NCBI GenBank assembly: GCA_903897605.1
Contig: CAIUCH010000054.1
Coordinates: forward strand, 1 to 64,000
DNA length: 64,000 nt
Reading direction: 5' to 3'
From: an uncultured Alphaproteobacteria bacterium
GTDB lineage: Bacteria > Pseudomonadota > Alphaproteobacteria > Micropepsales > Micropepsaceae
Positions 11,119 to 19,845 of the stretch are shown here, one piece after another. The position numbers were made by a program, and so were the translations under genes. Below the pieces are notes generated by a model. It made no database searches and was not told where the DNA came from. It worked only from the letters and a program-made list of their open reading frames with translations. Within the stretch, counting starts at the first letter, position 1, and each line of letters begins with the position of its first letter.

Positions 11119-11610
11119 ATGATCCTTGGCATGGATTGGTTCACCTTGGCGCATGTCCTGATCAGCTTGATCGGCATCGCCACCGGCTTGGTGCTGTTGC
11201 TGGCGCTGATGGGGGGCCGCAATCCGGCAAACTGGGCCGCCTGGTTCCTGACATTCACGGTCCTGACCAACGTCACCGGTTTTTTCTTTCACAATGACCA
11301 CATCACTCCAGGCCAGATCGTCGGGGTCATTTCCCTGATCGCCCTGGTCCTGGCGATTTATGCTTTGTATGGACGGAACTTGGTGGGCGTTTGGCGCGGG
11401 ACGTATGTCGTGACCGCCACCATCGCCCTTTATCTCAATTGCTTTGTTCTGGTGATCCAGTCGTTCCAGAAAATTCCATTTCTGCATGCGCTGGCGCCCG
11501 GAAATCCGCCCAACGGTCCGGCGTTCCTGATCGCCCAGGCCATCGTTCTGCTGGCCTTGGCCGGTGCCGGATGGATTGCCTGGAGGGCGTTCAAGCCTTT
11601 GAAATTCTGA
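11119..11610 (+). CDS. small four-helix membrane protein of unknown function
   Basis: 163 residues, almost entirely hydrophobic. Four or five membrane helices are visible (about 7-29, 36-55, 62-83, 90-110, 132-155), with short loops such as HNDHITPGQ and ALAPGNPPNGP. I recognise no family motif. The start is ATG 11119 with AAGGAGA 5 nt upstream, a strong site. The padR-type gene follows after 66 bp on the same strand, and the dyad between them makes regulation of one or both by that PadR protein plausible, but this is inference. Confidence 0.82.
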   Translation: MILGMDWFTLAHVLISLIGIATGLVLLLALMGGRNPANWAAWFLTFTVLTNVTGFFFHNDHITPGQIVGVISLIALVLAIYALYGRNLVGVWRGTYVVTATIALYLNCFVLVIQSFQKIPFLHALAPGNPPNGPAFLIAQAIVLLALAGAGWIAWRAFKPLKF

Positions 11611-11620
11611 CATTTTACCT

Positions 11621-11665
11621 ATACCTATCATTCATAGGTATTTGATACCTAGGAATGATAGGTAT
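11621..11665 (+). promoter_or_regulatory. nested palindromic operator, probably bound by the PadR protein
   Basis: Two 21-bp arms (11621-11641 and 11645-11665) are inverted repeats of each other with 20 of 21 matches and a 3-bp spacer. Each arm is itself a palindrome of the form ATACCTAT, 5 nt, ATAGGTAT (the right arm has one mismatch). The sequence is AT-rich and has no terminator T-run. It lies directly before the padR-type gene and overlaps its probable promoter, as expected for autoregulation. Confidence 0.75.
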
Positions 11666-11670
11666 ATAGC
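11642..11670 (+). promoter_or_regulatory. probable leaderless promoter of the padR-type gene
   Basis: TTGATA (11642-11647) and TATAGC (11665-11670) are separated by 17 bp and resemble -35 and -10 boxes. The expected start point, about 7 nt past the -10, falls on the A of the ATG at 11677. No Shine-Dalgarno sequence precedes that ATG, so the mRNA may be leaderless. The promoter lies inside the nested dyad. Confidence 0.5.
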
Positions 11671-11676
11671 GTTGCC

Positions 11677-12006
11677 ATGGCGGCGAACCGTCCTTTTCTG
11701 TCGGGAATTCCGGAGCTTCTGGTCCTGCGGCTACTCCAGGATCAGGAGATGTATGGCTATGAAATCGTGGCCGGGATTGCCGCCGCGACCGGCCAGGCGG
11801 TCAGCCCAAAAGAAGGGGTGATCTATCCCTTGCTCCATTCCCTGGAGAAAGACGGGCTGCTGCGGGCCCAGCCGCGGCAGGCAGAAGGACGCACCCGGAT
11901 CTATTACACGCTGACATCCCGGGGGGTGCGACGGCTGTTCGAGCTCACCGACCACTGGACCCGCCTGCATGGCGCAGTGTCCCGGGTTCTGCGAGACGGC
12001 GCCTGA
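11677..12006 (+). CDS. PadR family transcriptional regulator
   Basis: 109 residues with a PadR winged helix (about 10-85). GIPELLVLRLLQDQEMYGYEI forms the first helices, and the phrase SPKEGVIYPLLHSLEKDGLL is the diagnostic recognition-helix segment, followed by the wing (RTRIYYTLTSRGVRRL). It is a short PadR of the s1 type with a minimal C-terminal dimerisation helix. Such proteins usually repress their own promoter and an adjacent transporter or membrane protein gene. The effector is unknown. The start is ATG 11677, without a visible ribosome-binding site. Confidence 0.93.
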   Translation: MAANRPFLSGIPELLVLRLLQDQEMYGYEIVAGIAAATGQAVSPKEGVIYPLLHSLEKDGLLRAQPRQAEGRTRIYYTLTSRGVRRLFELTDHWTRLHGAVSRVLRDGA

Positions 12007-12016
12007 AACCCAGGCC

Positions 12017-12084
12017 GGACTGAAACTCAGACTGACTTGAACTTCAGACTGGCCTGAACTTCAGACCGGCCCGAAATTCATACG
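12017..12084 (+). repeat. four 17-bp imperfect tandem repeats
   Basis: Units at 12017-12033, 12034-12050, 12051-12067 and 12068-12084 follow the pattern GGCCTGAACTTCAGACC with 3 or more differences each. A degenerate fifth unit precedes them. They fill the space between the padR-type stop codon and the end of the convergent reductase gene; the last unit contains the reductase stop codon. Confidence 0.75.
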
Positions 12085-13103
12085 GGAAACGGATTGCGTT
12101 CGGAAAATTGCTGCTGGTGCCAGTAAGGATAGATCGCGGGCCGCGCGCTGGCCTGGTCCAGCCTGGCGACCTGCTGCGGCGTCAGCGACCAGCCCACCGA
12201 CCCCAGATTGGCCTTGAGCTGATCCTCATTGCGGGCGCCGATCACCACCGTCGCCACACTGGGGCGCTGCAACAGCCAGTTCAGCGCGATCTGCGGCACC
12301 GTCTTTCCCGTTTCTTGCGCCACCCCATCCAGCGCATCCACCACCCGGTAGAGATATTCGTCGTCGATCTGCGGTCCAGAGGCCGCGGTTTCATGCAGAC
12401 GGCTCACCTTGGGCAGCGGCTGGCCGCGCCGGATCTTGCCCGTCAGGCGGCCCCAGCCCAGCGGCGACCACACCACGCATCCGACGCCCTGATCCAAGGC
12501 CAGCGGCATCAGCTCCCACTCATAGTCGCGCCCGATCAGCGAATAATAGGCCTGATGCGCGACATAACGGGGAAAACCATATTTCTCGGACGTCGCCAGC
12601 GATTTCATCAGATGCCAGCCCGACCAGTTGGAAACGCCGATATAGCCGATCTTTCCGGCCCGGATCAGCGCATCGAAGGTGGCCAGGGTTTCTTCCGGCG
12701 GCGTCTGGGCATCGAACCCGTGCAGCTGCACCAAATCGATGCGATCGGTGCCAAGCCGTTTCAGGGCCGCGTCCGTCGCCGCCAGAATATGAAAGCGCGA
12801 GGAACCGACGTCATTGGCGCCTTCCCCGATGCGGAAGGTATATTTGGTGGAGATCAGGACCTTGTCGCGACGGCCCTTGATCGCCGCTCCCAGAATTTCT
12901 TCCGACGCCCCGCTGGAATAGACATCGGCGCTGTCGAACATGTTGACGCCCGCGTCGAGACAGATATCGACCAGCCGCGTCGCTTGCTTGGCATCGGTTT
13001 CGCCCCAGGCTTTGAAGAACTCGCCCTTGCCGCCAAAGGTGCCGGTGCCAAAGGTGAGCGCCGGGACCTTGAAGCCCGAGCGTCCGAGAAGACGATATTC
13101 CAT
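12078..13103 (-). CDS. aldo/keto reductase
   Basis: An NADPH-dependent oxidoreductase with a TIM-barrel fold, 341 residues from ATG 13103, which has GGGAG about 7 nt upstream. It begins MEYRLLGRSGFKVPALTFGT. The catalytic tetrad is visible: Asp57 and Tyr62 in FDSADVYSS, Lys87 in LISTKY, and His in VQLHGFD. The C-terminal NADPH-binding segment TVVIGARNEDQLKANLGSVG is present. It resembles the Tas/YghZ-like group; the substrate is unknown. It is convergent with the padR-type gene. Confidence 0.95.
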   Translation of the reverse strand: MEYRLLGRSGFKVPALTFGTGTFGGKGEFFKAWGETDAKQATRLVDICLDAGVNMFDSADVYSSGASEEILGAAIKGRRDKVLISTKYTFRIGEGANDVGSSRFHILAATDAALKRLGTDRIDLVQLHGFDAQTPPEETLATFDALIRAGKIGYIGVSNWSGWHLMKSLATSEKYGFPRYVAHQAYYSLIGRDYEWELMPLALDQGVGCVVWSPLGWGRLTGKIRRGQPLPKVSRLHETAASGPQIDDEYLYRVVDALDGVAQETGKTVPQIALNWLLQRPSVATVVIGARNEDQLKANLGSVGWSLTPQQVARLDQASARPAIYPYWHQQQFSERNPFPV

Positions 13104-13184
13104 GAAGATCTCCCGATTGATCCGGGCAGGATCGCCGCCCGCACGAATGGTTTCAACCGCGACCGCCAAAGGGTCTTCGAAACA

Positions 13185-13997
13185 TCACGATGTCGGCGGC
13201 ACGGCCTGTTTCAAACGTCCGCCGACGCGCACGGGATCGATGCGCGTGGCCAGACCCTTAGCGCCGGTCTCGACAAAGACGCCACAGACGGTGGCCGGGC
13301 CGGTGGCCGGGGTAAAGCGCGCGCTGGACATTTTGCGCAAAAACCGCTGCATCGGTTCGGCCTTGTCCATCCCGATCACGGAATCATAATCGGCGCAGGC
13401 GCCCGCATCCGTTTGATAGGCGGTGCCGCCTGGAAGAATCTGCGCGTCGGCGGTGGGAACATGCTGATGCGTGCCGACCACCAGGCTGGCGCGGCCATCG
13501 CAAAAATGTCCCATCGCCATCTTTTCCGAAGTGGCTTCGGCATGCATGTCCACCACGATGGCGTCCGCGGCTTCGCCCAATGGACAGGCGGACAATTCCG
13601 CCTCCACCGCCGCGAAGGGATCGTCCAGCGCATCCATGAAGACCCGGCCCATCACATTGACCACCAGCACGCTGCCGCCCGGCGTCTGATAGAGATTGGC
13701 GCCCCGGCCCGGCGTGCCGCGCGGGTAATTCTGCGGCCTGAGAATGCGGTCTTCCTTGTCGATATAGGTGAGGATTTCCTTCTGGTCGGCCCAATGATTG
13801 CCGGTGGAAATCACGTCAATCCCCATGCCGAAATATTCTTCCGCGATGGCGCGGGTCAGGCCGAAACCATGGGCGGCATTCTCGCCATTGGCGATGACCA
13901 GGTCGGGCATCAGCCGTGCCTTCAGCCCCGGCAGTTCAACCGACACGGCGTCGCGTCCCGGCTTGCCGATAATGTCGCCCAGAAAAAGAATCTTCAT
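13185..13997 (-). CDS. YmdB family metallophosphoesterase
   Basis: 270 residues. Members are di-iron or dimanganese phosphodiesterases acting on 2',3'-cyclic nucleotides in Bacillus; the role in alphaproteobacteria is less clear. Metal ligands are visible in LFLGDIIGKPGRD (Asp8), ANGENAAHG, STGNHWADQ, VDMHAEATSEK and VGTHQHVPTAD. The start overlaps the fthC stop by 4 nt (ATGA), so the two genes form an operon, a pairing often seen in this class. Confidence 0.94.
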   Translation of the reverse strand: MKILFLGDIIGKPGRDAVSVELPGLKARLMPDLVIANGENAAHGFGLTRAIAEEYFGMGIDVISTGNHWADQKEILTYIDKEDRILRPQNYPRGTPGRGANLYQTPGGSVLVVNVMGRVFMDALDDPFAAVEAELSACPLGEAADAIVVDMHAEATSEKMAMGHFCDGRASLVVGTHQHVPTADAQILPGGTAYQTDAGACADYDSVIGMDKAEPMQRFLRKMSSARFTPATGPATVCGVFVETGAKGLATRIDPVRVGGRLKQAVPPTS

Positions 13998-14584
13998 CGC
14001 GGGAATTCTGTCAGGCCCGTTTGCGTGAGGATGGCGTTGAGAGGATAGTCATGCGCGTCACGCGGCAGAAAGTCCATGTGCTGCGCGGCATAGGCAATGC
14101 CGATGGCACGCGCGTGTGGCAATGCCGCAAGCGTGCGGTCGTAATAGCCGCCGCCATAACCGAGACGAAAACCCTGATCGTCATAGGCCAGCAGCGGCAC
14201 CAGCAGCATGTCGGGGATGGCGCGCGGCCAATGCGCCAATGGCTCGTGAATGCCATGGGTGCCACGCCGCAGGATTTCGCCATCCGGCACGAGATGAAAT
14301 TCCAGGGCCGCGTTTTTTGCCACGATCCGGGGGAAGGCGATCCGTGCGCCCATGCGCGCCAGGGCTTGCAGCAACTGCGCCGGATCGGCCTCATCCCGAT
14401 GGGCATGATATCCAGCGACAATGGCGCCGGGCGCGATGTGCAGGCTGCCGGCATGGGCGGCCATGGCTGTGGCGAAGCCATCGAACCGCAGATCCGCGCG
14501 GCGGCGGCGCGCCAGGTCTCTGAATTCCGCTTTAGAGGGCAAGGTGGACGGTACCGCGTTCGCCGTTGGTGTGTGGATCCTCAT
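13994..14584 (-). CDS. fthC: 5-formyltetrahydrofolate cyclo-ligase
   Basis: This converts 5-formyl-THF to 5,10-methenyl-THF with ATP. From ATG 14584 it has 196 residues, the normal size. The signature GYGGGYYDR is at 142-150, and LLVPLLAYDDQGFRLG precedes it. The N-terminal KAEFRDLARRRRADL corresponds to the ATP-binding KxxLR region. The open frame extends to 14776 but that part covers the predicted 6S RNA and lacks family similarity. Location directly after 6S RNA (zapA-ssrS-fthC) is a conserved proteobacterial arrangement. Confidence 0.94.
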   Translation of the reverse strand: MRIHTPTANAVPSTLPSKAEFRDLARRRRADLRFDGFATAMAAHAGSLHIAPGAIVAGYHAHRDEADPAQLLQALARMGARIAFPRIVAKNAALEFHLVPDGEILRRGTHGIHEPLAHWPRAIPDMLLVPLLAYDDQGFRLGYGGGYYDRTLAALPHARAIGIAYAAQHMDFLPRDAHDYPLNAILTQTGLTEFPR

Positions 14585-14707
14585 GGGCCTGCTTTGCAGG
14601 TGGGCACCGTGTGCCCAAGACCACGGTCTTGGGCAGGGACAGCTCCCGATGAGTAACATTAAGGCCCCTGGGCATCGCGAACCTGACGCGCGAGGCAGTG
14701 ACCGTCC
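14560..14707 (-). ncRNA. ssrS: probable 6S RNA (ends approximate)
   Basis: The gap between zapA and fthC on the minus strand is the conserved location of ssrS. It starts just downstream of a -10 box TATACT (14714-14719), contains the GGCCTTAA stretch resembling GCCTTAA of 6S RNAs, and has a strong hairpin GCCCAAGAC/GTCTTGGGC (14613-14634) like the conserved 3'-half hairpin. 6S RNA binds the housekeeping RNA polymerase by mimicking an open promoter. Both ends are estimates from expected length (about 150 nt), and the 3' end may overlap the fthC start. Confidence 0.7.
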
Positions 14708-14713
14708 GGCCCC

Positions 14714-14719
14714 AGTATA
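14714..14719 (-). promoter_or_regulatory. -10 box of the predicted 6S RNA promoter
   Basis: TATACT on the minus strand, 5 of 6 matches to TATAAT, about 60 nt past the zapA stop codon. No convincing TTGACA box is visible at the usual distance. Confidence 0.5.
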
Positions 14720-14778
14720 GCGCATTTCCCTAATGAAGTGGCTTTTTCGTTTGGCGGCCAAATTTTGCCCGTCCAAAT

Positions 14779-15120
14779 TCAGGCAGTGGCGAGTTGGGCA
14801 GCCAGGGTTTCGATCCGGACGGCGGCCTGATCCAGTGCGGCCACGGCTTTGGCCTCCGTCTCTTGCCCGCGCGCGTCCAGTTCCGTGCGCGGCACCATGT
14901 CGGCGCCAGGATGGTGCGGTTCCTTGCCATGATGTTCGTCGGCGATCAGCAGCGCCGCCATCAACAGCAGCCTGGTATCACCCACTTGGCCCACCGAACT
15001 GAGGACTTCGCGGGTCTTGGCATCCACCGTGGCGGCAAGTTGGCGCAAATGTTCTTCCTCGCCCTCGTCACAGGCGATGGTGTAGGCCCGGGCATTCACC
15101 ATGACATTGACCAGGGGCAT
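14779..15120 (-). CDS. zapA: cell division protein ZapA
   Basis: 113 residues. ZapA promotes FtsZ bundling at the division ring. It begins MPLVNVMVNARAYTIACDEG and continues with EEEHLRQLAATVDAKTREVL, the conserved ZapA domain, with a C-terminal coiled coil (about 75-113). It lies 5 nt after a small coiled-coil gene and before the predicted 6S RNA. Confidence 0.93.
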   Translation of the reverse strand: MPLVNVMVNARAYTIACDEGEEEHLRQLAATVDAKTREVLSSVGQVGDTRLLLMAALLIADEHHGKEPHHPGADMVPRTELDARGQETEAKAVAALDQAAVRIETLAAQLATA

Positions 15121-15125
15121 GTAAG

Positions 15126-15395
15126 CTACCTCGCAAGTGCGGCGCGAATTTCGCCGATAGCACCGTCCAGACGGCCTTCGACTTCCTGTGTCAGGCTGGA
15201 AAGGGCCGCCAATTCCTCTTCCAGCTGGGCGATGCGGGCCAAAAGCTGCTCCCGCTCGCCCCCCAAGGCGGCGGCCCGAGCCTCCGCGGCGGACGCGGCT
15301 TTTCCCCGTTGGCCCGCCAGTTTCGCGGCTTTTTCCAGGCTTTCCAGCGCCTGGGTGAGGCGTTTCTGGGTCGCTTCCAGCCGGCTCATCCCCAT
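15126..15395 (-). CDS. small coiled-coil protein (DUF4164-like)
   Basis: 89 residues from ATG 15395 (GTG/ATG choices nearby; the open frame reaches 15479). It is nearly all predicted coiled coil: SRLEATQKRLTQALESLEK, then GGEREQLLARIAQLEEELA and EVEGRLDGAIGEIRAAL. Proteins of this type regularly precede zapA in alphaproteobacteria, suggesting a division role, but no function is established. The ribosome-binding site is weak, so the start is uncertain. Confidence 0.78.
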   Translation of the reverse strand: MGMSRLEATQKRLTQALESLEKAAKLAGQRGKAASAAEARAAALGGEREQLLARIAQLEEELAALSSLTQEVEGRLDGAIGEIRAALAR

Positions 15396-15579
15396 GTCAT
15401 CGCTTGAGTCGCGCCCCGACCTTAGTGCGCGGACCTTTCCAGGGAAAGGCAAATTGGCCTGTATCCTAAAGGGTTTCATTGGAAAAACCTGTCAACCATA
15501 AGCGTTCCTCCCGGGTTCGGCCCCTTGACGGCGGCTGACCCCCCTCGCTAAGGCCTCACCACCCTCCCGGGAACCACAT

Positions 15580-17580
15580 ATGACCAGCACAGCAGCTCCG
15601 CCGGAGCAGGCCAAAATCCGCAGTCTCGCCAACGTCATCCGCATGCTTTCGATCGATGCGGTGGAGAAGGCCAAATCCGGCCATCCCGGCCTGCCCATGG
15701 GCATGGCCGATGCCGTCACGGTGCTGTTTTCGCGCTTCCTGAAATTCGATCCGGCAAATCCCCATTGGCCCGACCGCGACCGTTTCGTGCTGTCGGCCGG
15801 CCATGGCTCGATGCTGCTTTATGCCTTGCTCTATCTCACCGGCTATCCGGAAATGACTTTGGAGCAGCTGCAGAATTTCCGGCAGGTGGGCAGCCGCACC
15901 GCCGGCCATCCCGAATATGGCCACGCCCCCGGGATCGAGACCACCACCGGTCCCTTGGGCCAGGGCATCGCCAACGCCGTCGGCATGGCGCTGGCCGAAG
16001 CCCATCTCAATGCCCGCTTCGGCGGCGTGCTGGTCGACCACAAGACCTATGTCATCGCCAGCGACGGCGATCTGGAAGAAGGCATCAGCCATGAAGCGAT
16101 TTCACTGGCGGGCCATCTCAAACTCAAAAAGCTGATCGTGTTGTGGGACCACAACAACATCACCATCGATGGCGCAACCTCGCTGTCGGAATCCACCGAC
16201 ATGATCGGGCGCTTCAAGGCGGCGGGCTGGACCACGGACAGTTGCGACGGCCATGACGCGGCGGATGTTTTCCGCGCGCTGAGCGCAGCACAGAATTCCG
16301 ACGCCCCGGTGCTGATCGGCTGCCGCACCATCATCGGCTTTGGCATGCCGAACCGCCAGGGCACGCAAAAGGCCCATTCCGACGCACCCGGCGCCGACGA
16401 AGTGGCGGCGACGCGCAAGGAACTGGGCTGGAATTTTCCGCCCTTCGTGGTGCCGGACGATTTGTTCGGCCAATGGCGCGCCATCGGCGCCCAGGGCAAG
16501 GCGCGCTGGGAAGACTGGATGCGGCGCAAGAACGCGCACGCCGTGGCGCATGAATTCGACGCCACCAATGCGGATGCGCTTCCCCCGGAAGTCGCCCAGG
16601 GCCTGGTCGCGCTGAAGGAAAAAATGAGCGCGGAGAAGCCGGTGGCCGGCACCCGCAAACATTCGGAAAAAGCCCTGGAGGTCATCAATGGCGCCACGCC
16701 GCTGACCATCGGCGGTTCGGCGGATCTGACGCCGTCCAACAACACCAAGACCAAGAATATCACCGAGATGTCGCCGGGCGATTTCGCCGGTCGCTACATC
16801 CATTACGGCATCCGCGAACATGGCATGGCGGCGGCGATGAACGGCATGGCGCTGCATGGCGGCGTCATTCCGTATGGCGGCACCTTCATGGTGTTCTCGG
16901 ACTATGCCCGGCCTTCCATCCGTCTTGCCGCGCTGATGGGCGTGCGCAGCATCTTCGTGATGACGCATGATTCCATTGGCGTGGGCGAAGATGGGCCGAC
17001 GCATCAGCCGGTCGAGCATCTGGCGGCCCTGCGTGCCATTCCAGGTCTGATGGTGATGCGTCCCGCTGACGGCGTCGAGACGGCGGAATGCTGGCAGATC
17101 GCTCTGGAGCATGCGCACCGCCCCAGCCTGCTGGCTTTCTCGCGCCAGGATGTGCCCACCGTGCGCACCACCCACACCGCCGAAAATCTTTCCGCCAAGG
17201 GCGCCTATGAACTGATCGGCGCCGCCAATGCCAAGGTCACTTTGCTGGCCACCGGCTCGGAAGTCGGCATTGCCGTCCAGGCCCGCGACATGCTGGCCAA
17301 GGAGGGCATCGCCGCGCGCATAGTCTCCATGCCCTGCTGGGCCTTGTTCGAGGAACAGAGCGAACAATATCGTGACAAGGTCCTGGGCCCCGGCACCGTG
17401 AAGGTCGCGATCGAAGCGGCGGTGCGCCAGGGCTGGGACCGTTATATCGGCGCCGCTGGCGGTTTCATCGGCATGCATTCCTTCGGTTCCAGCGGACCGG
17501 TCAAGGACGTTTACCGTCATTTCCACATCTCGCCCGAGGCTGCGGTGGAAGCGGCTAAGAAGGCGTTGAGCAAACAGTAG
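15580..17580 (+). CDS. tkt: transketolase
   Basis: Thiamine-diphosphate enzyme of the pentose phosphate and Calvin cycles, 666 residues, full length. It has the N-terminal substrate/TPP residues in [13 protein letters not shown] and [20 protein letters not shown], the TPP/Mg motif [13 protein letters not shown] (about 160-172), the central [19 protein letters not shown] region with the catalytic Glu, and the C-terminal transketolase domain. It heads a plus-strand run with gap (11-nt gap), pgk and fba, so the four probably form a carbon-metabolism operon. Confidence 0.98.
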   Translation: MTSTAAPPEQAKIRSLANVIRMLSIDAVEKAKSGHPGLPMGMADAVTVLFSRFLKFDPANPHWPDRDRFVLSAGHGSMLLYALLYLTGYPEMTLEQLQNFRQVGSRTAGHPEYGHAPGIETTTGPLGQGIANAVGMALAEAHLNARFGGVLVDHKTYVIASDGDLEEGISHEAISLAGHLKLKKLIVLWDHNNITIDGATSLSESTDMIGRFKAAGWTTDSCDGHDAADVFRALSAAQNSDAPVLIGCRTIIGFGMPNRQGTQKAHSDAPGADEVAATRKELGWNFPPFVVPDDLFGQWRAIGAQGKARWEDWMRRKNAHAVAHEFDATNADALPPEVAQGLVALKEKMSAEKPVAGTRKHSEKALEVINGATPLTIGGSADLTPSNNTKTKNITEMSPGDFAGRYIHYGIREHGMAAAMNGMALHGGVIPYGGTFMVFSDYARPSIRLAALMGVRSIFVMTHDSIGVGEDGPTHQPVEHLAALRAIPGLMVMRPADGVETAECWQIALEHAHRPSLLAFSRQDVPTVRTTHTAENLSAKGAYELIGAANAKVTLLATGSEVGIAVQARDMLAKEGIAARIVSMPCWALFEEQSEQYRDKVLGPGTVKVAIEAAVRQGWDRYIGAAGGFIGMHSFGSSGPVKDVYRHFHISPEAAVEAAKKALSKQ

Positions 17581-17591
17581 GGGAGTTCAAG

Positions 17592-18599
17592 ATGGTTCGG
17601 GTTGCAATCAACGGCTTTGGCCGCATCGGACGGCTGGTGCTCAGGGCGATTGTCGAAAGCGGCCGCCGTGACATCGAGATCGTCGCCGTCAATGATCTGG
17701 GCCCGATCGAAACCAATGCCCATCTGCTGCGCTATGACAGCGTCCATGGCCGTTTCCCCGCCCATGTGACGGTGGATGGCGACATGATGACCGCCGCCGG
17801 TCACAAGATCAAAGTCACCGCCGTCAGAGAGCCCGCCAAGCTTCCGCACAAGGAACTGGGCGTCGACATCGCGCTGGAATGCACCGGCATCTTCACCGCC
17901 CGCGACAAGGCGGCGCTGCATTTGGAAGCCGGCGCCAAGCGGGTGCTGGTTTCCGCCCCCGCCGACGGCGCCGACATCACCGTGGTCTATGGCGTCAATC
18001 ACGACAAGCTGACCAAGGATCACATCATCGTCTCCAATGCCTCTTGCACCACCAATTGCCTGGTGCCGGTGGCCAAGGTGCTGAACGACCTGGTCGGTAT
18101 CGAAAAAGGCATGATGACGACGATACATTCCTACACCAACGACCAGCCGTCCCTGGACCAGATGCACAAGGATCTCTATCGCGGCCGGGCCGCGGCTTTG
18201 TCGATCATTCCCACCTCGACCGGCGCGGCCAAGGCCGTCGGCTTGGTGCTGCCGGAATTGAAAGGCAAGCTGGACGGCGTCTCGGTGCGCGTGCCCACGC
18301 CCAACGTCTCGCTGGTGGATTTGAAATTTCTCGCCAGGCGCAACACCAGCGTGGAAGAGATCAACCAGGCGATCATCGCCGCGGCAGCCAGCGGACCGCT
18401 GAAAGGCATCCTGGAAATGGTGCACGACAAACTGGTCTCGGTGGATTTCAATCACCAGCCGGCATCGTCCAGCTTTGCACTGGATCAGACCAAGGTGATG
18501 GACGGAAATTTCGTCTCGATCATGACCTGGTACGACAATGAATGGGGTTTCTCCAACCGCATGGGCGACACCGCCGTTGCGATGGGCAAGCTTCTCTAA
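17592..18599 (+). CDS. gap: type I glyceraldehyde-3-phosphate dehydrogenase
   Basis: 335 residues. The Rossmann fold starts [19 protein letters not shown]. The catalytic Cys152 is in [12 protein letters not shown], and the C-terminal [12 protein letters not shown] is intact. Asp in AVNDLGPIE suggests NAD preference. GGGAG lies about 6 nt before the ATG. It sits between tkt and pgk. Confidence 0.98.
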   Translation: MVRVAINGFGRIGRLVLRAIVESGRRDIEIVAVNDLGPIETNAHLLRYDSVHGRFPAHVTVDGDMMTAAGHKIKVTAVREPAKLPHKELGVDIALECTGIFTARDKAALHLEAGAKRVLVSAPADGADITVVYGVNHDKLTKDHIIVSNASCTTNCLVPVAKVLNDLVGIEKGMMTTIHSYTNDQPSLDQMHKDLYRGRAAALSIIPTSTGAAKAVGLVLPELKGKLDGVSVRVPTPNVSLVDLKFLARRNTSVEEINQAIIAAAASGPLKGILEMVHDKLVSVDFNHQPASSSFALDQTKVMDGNFVSIMTWYDNEWGFSNRMGDTAVAMGKLL

Positions 18600-18637
18600 C
18601 GGCCTCGAGTGACGAAGCGATAGACCAAAAAAGACCG

Positions 18638-19843
18638 ATGGATTACAGAACGCTCGACGACCTGGCGGTGAAGGGCAAGCGCGTCCTGGTGCGCGCCGAT
18701 CTCAATGTGCCGTTGAAGGACGGTGTCGTCACCGACGCCACCCGCATCGCGCGCCAGGCACCCACCATCCGCGAATTGGCGGACAAGGGCGCCAAGGTCA
18801 TTCTGCTTTCCCACTTCGATCGTCCCAAGGGCAAGGTGGTCGCGTCGATGTCGCTGAAGCCGGTGGTGGCGCCATTGGCCAAGGCGGTGGGCCGCAATGT
18901 CGCCTTCGCCGAGGATTGCGTCGGACCCAAAGCGGAAGCGGCGGTCAAGGCGCTGAAGGATGGTGACGTGCTCCTCTTGGAGAACACCCGCTTCCATGCC
19001 GGCGAGGAAGCCAACGATCCCGAATTCACCAAACAGGTCGCGGCGCTGGGCGACATCTTCGTCAATGACGCGTTTTCCGCCGCGCACCGTGCCCATGCCA
19101 CCACCACGGGCCTGGCCTATCTGCTGCCCTCGGCGGCGGGACGCTCGATGGAGCAGGAACTCAGCCATCTTGAGAAGGCGCTGAGCAATCCCGAGCGGCC
19201 GCTGCTGGCGGTGGTGGGCGGGGCGAAAGTTTCCACCAAGATCGAACTGCTGCAGAATCTGGTCGGGCGGGTCGAAGTGCTGGTGATCGGCGGCGCCATG
19301 GCCAACACATTTCTCGCCGCCGAAGGCATCCCCATCGGCAAATCGCTCTACGAAGCCGATCATTTGGAGACGGCACGCAAGGTCTTGCACATGGCGAATG
19401 AAAGCGGCGCTGCCCTTTTGTTGCCCACCGATGTGGTGGTGGCCAAGCAATTCAAGCAGGACGCCGCCCATCGCACCGTGCCGGTCGATCAGATCGCCGC
19501 CGACGACATGGTGCTGGATGTCGGCCCCGCCAGCATCCAGGCCTTCAAGAACCGGCTGGTAACCGCCAAGACTCTGGTGTGGAACGGCCCCTTCGGCGCC
19601 TTCGAGACCAGGCCCTTCGATGCGGGAACCGTGGCGGCGGCAAAAGCGGTGGCGCAGGCGACCAGGGCCGGCAACCTTTTGTCGGTGGCCGGGGGCGGCG
19701 ACACCGTGGCCGCGCTGGCCCATGCCGGCGTTGAGGATGATTTTTCTTATGTCTCGACGGCGGGCGGGGCATTTCTAGAATGGCTGGAGGGCAAGGACCT
19801 TCCCGGCGTGGAAGCGCTGAAGGCCGCCAAGGCAAGAGGATGA
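18638..19843 (+). CDS. pgk: phosphoglycerate kinase
   Basis: 401 residues from ATG 18638. The N-terminal substrate-binding [15 protein letters not shown], then HFDRPKG, and the C-terminal nucleotide-binding [12 protein letters not shown] are all present. An open frame extends upstream into gap, but MDYRTLDDL is the family-like N-terminus. The gap to gap is 38 nt, and fba starts 2 nt after its stop codon. Confidence 0.98.
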   Translation: MDYRTLDDLAVKGKRVLVRADLNVPLKDGVVTDATRIARQAPTIRELADKGAKVILLSHFDRPKGKVVASMSLKPVVAPLAKAVGRNVAFAEDCVGPKAEAAVKALKDGDVLLLENTRFHAGEEANDPEFTKQVAALGDIFVNDAFSAAHRAHATTTGLAYLLPSAAGRSMEQELSHLEKALSNPERPLLAVVGGAKVSTKIELLQNLVGRVEVLVIGGAMANTFLAAEGIPIGKSLYEADHLETARKVLHMANESGAALLLPTDVVVAKQFKQDAAHRTVPVDQIAADDMVLDVGPASIQAFKNRLVTAKTLVWNGPFGAFETRPFDAGTVAAAKAVAQATRAGNLLSVAGGGDTVAALAHAGVEDDFSYVSTAGGAFLEWLEGKDLPGVEALKAAKARG

Positions 19844-19845
19844 CA

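Noticed and set aside
12108-14048. 646-codon plus-strand frame
   Set aside because: Antisense to the aldo/keto reductase and the YmdB-type gene, both well supported.
16102-17526. 474-codon minus-strand frame
   Set aside because: Antisense to transketolase, with His/Gln/Arg-rich composition typical of shadows.
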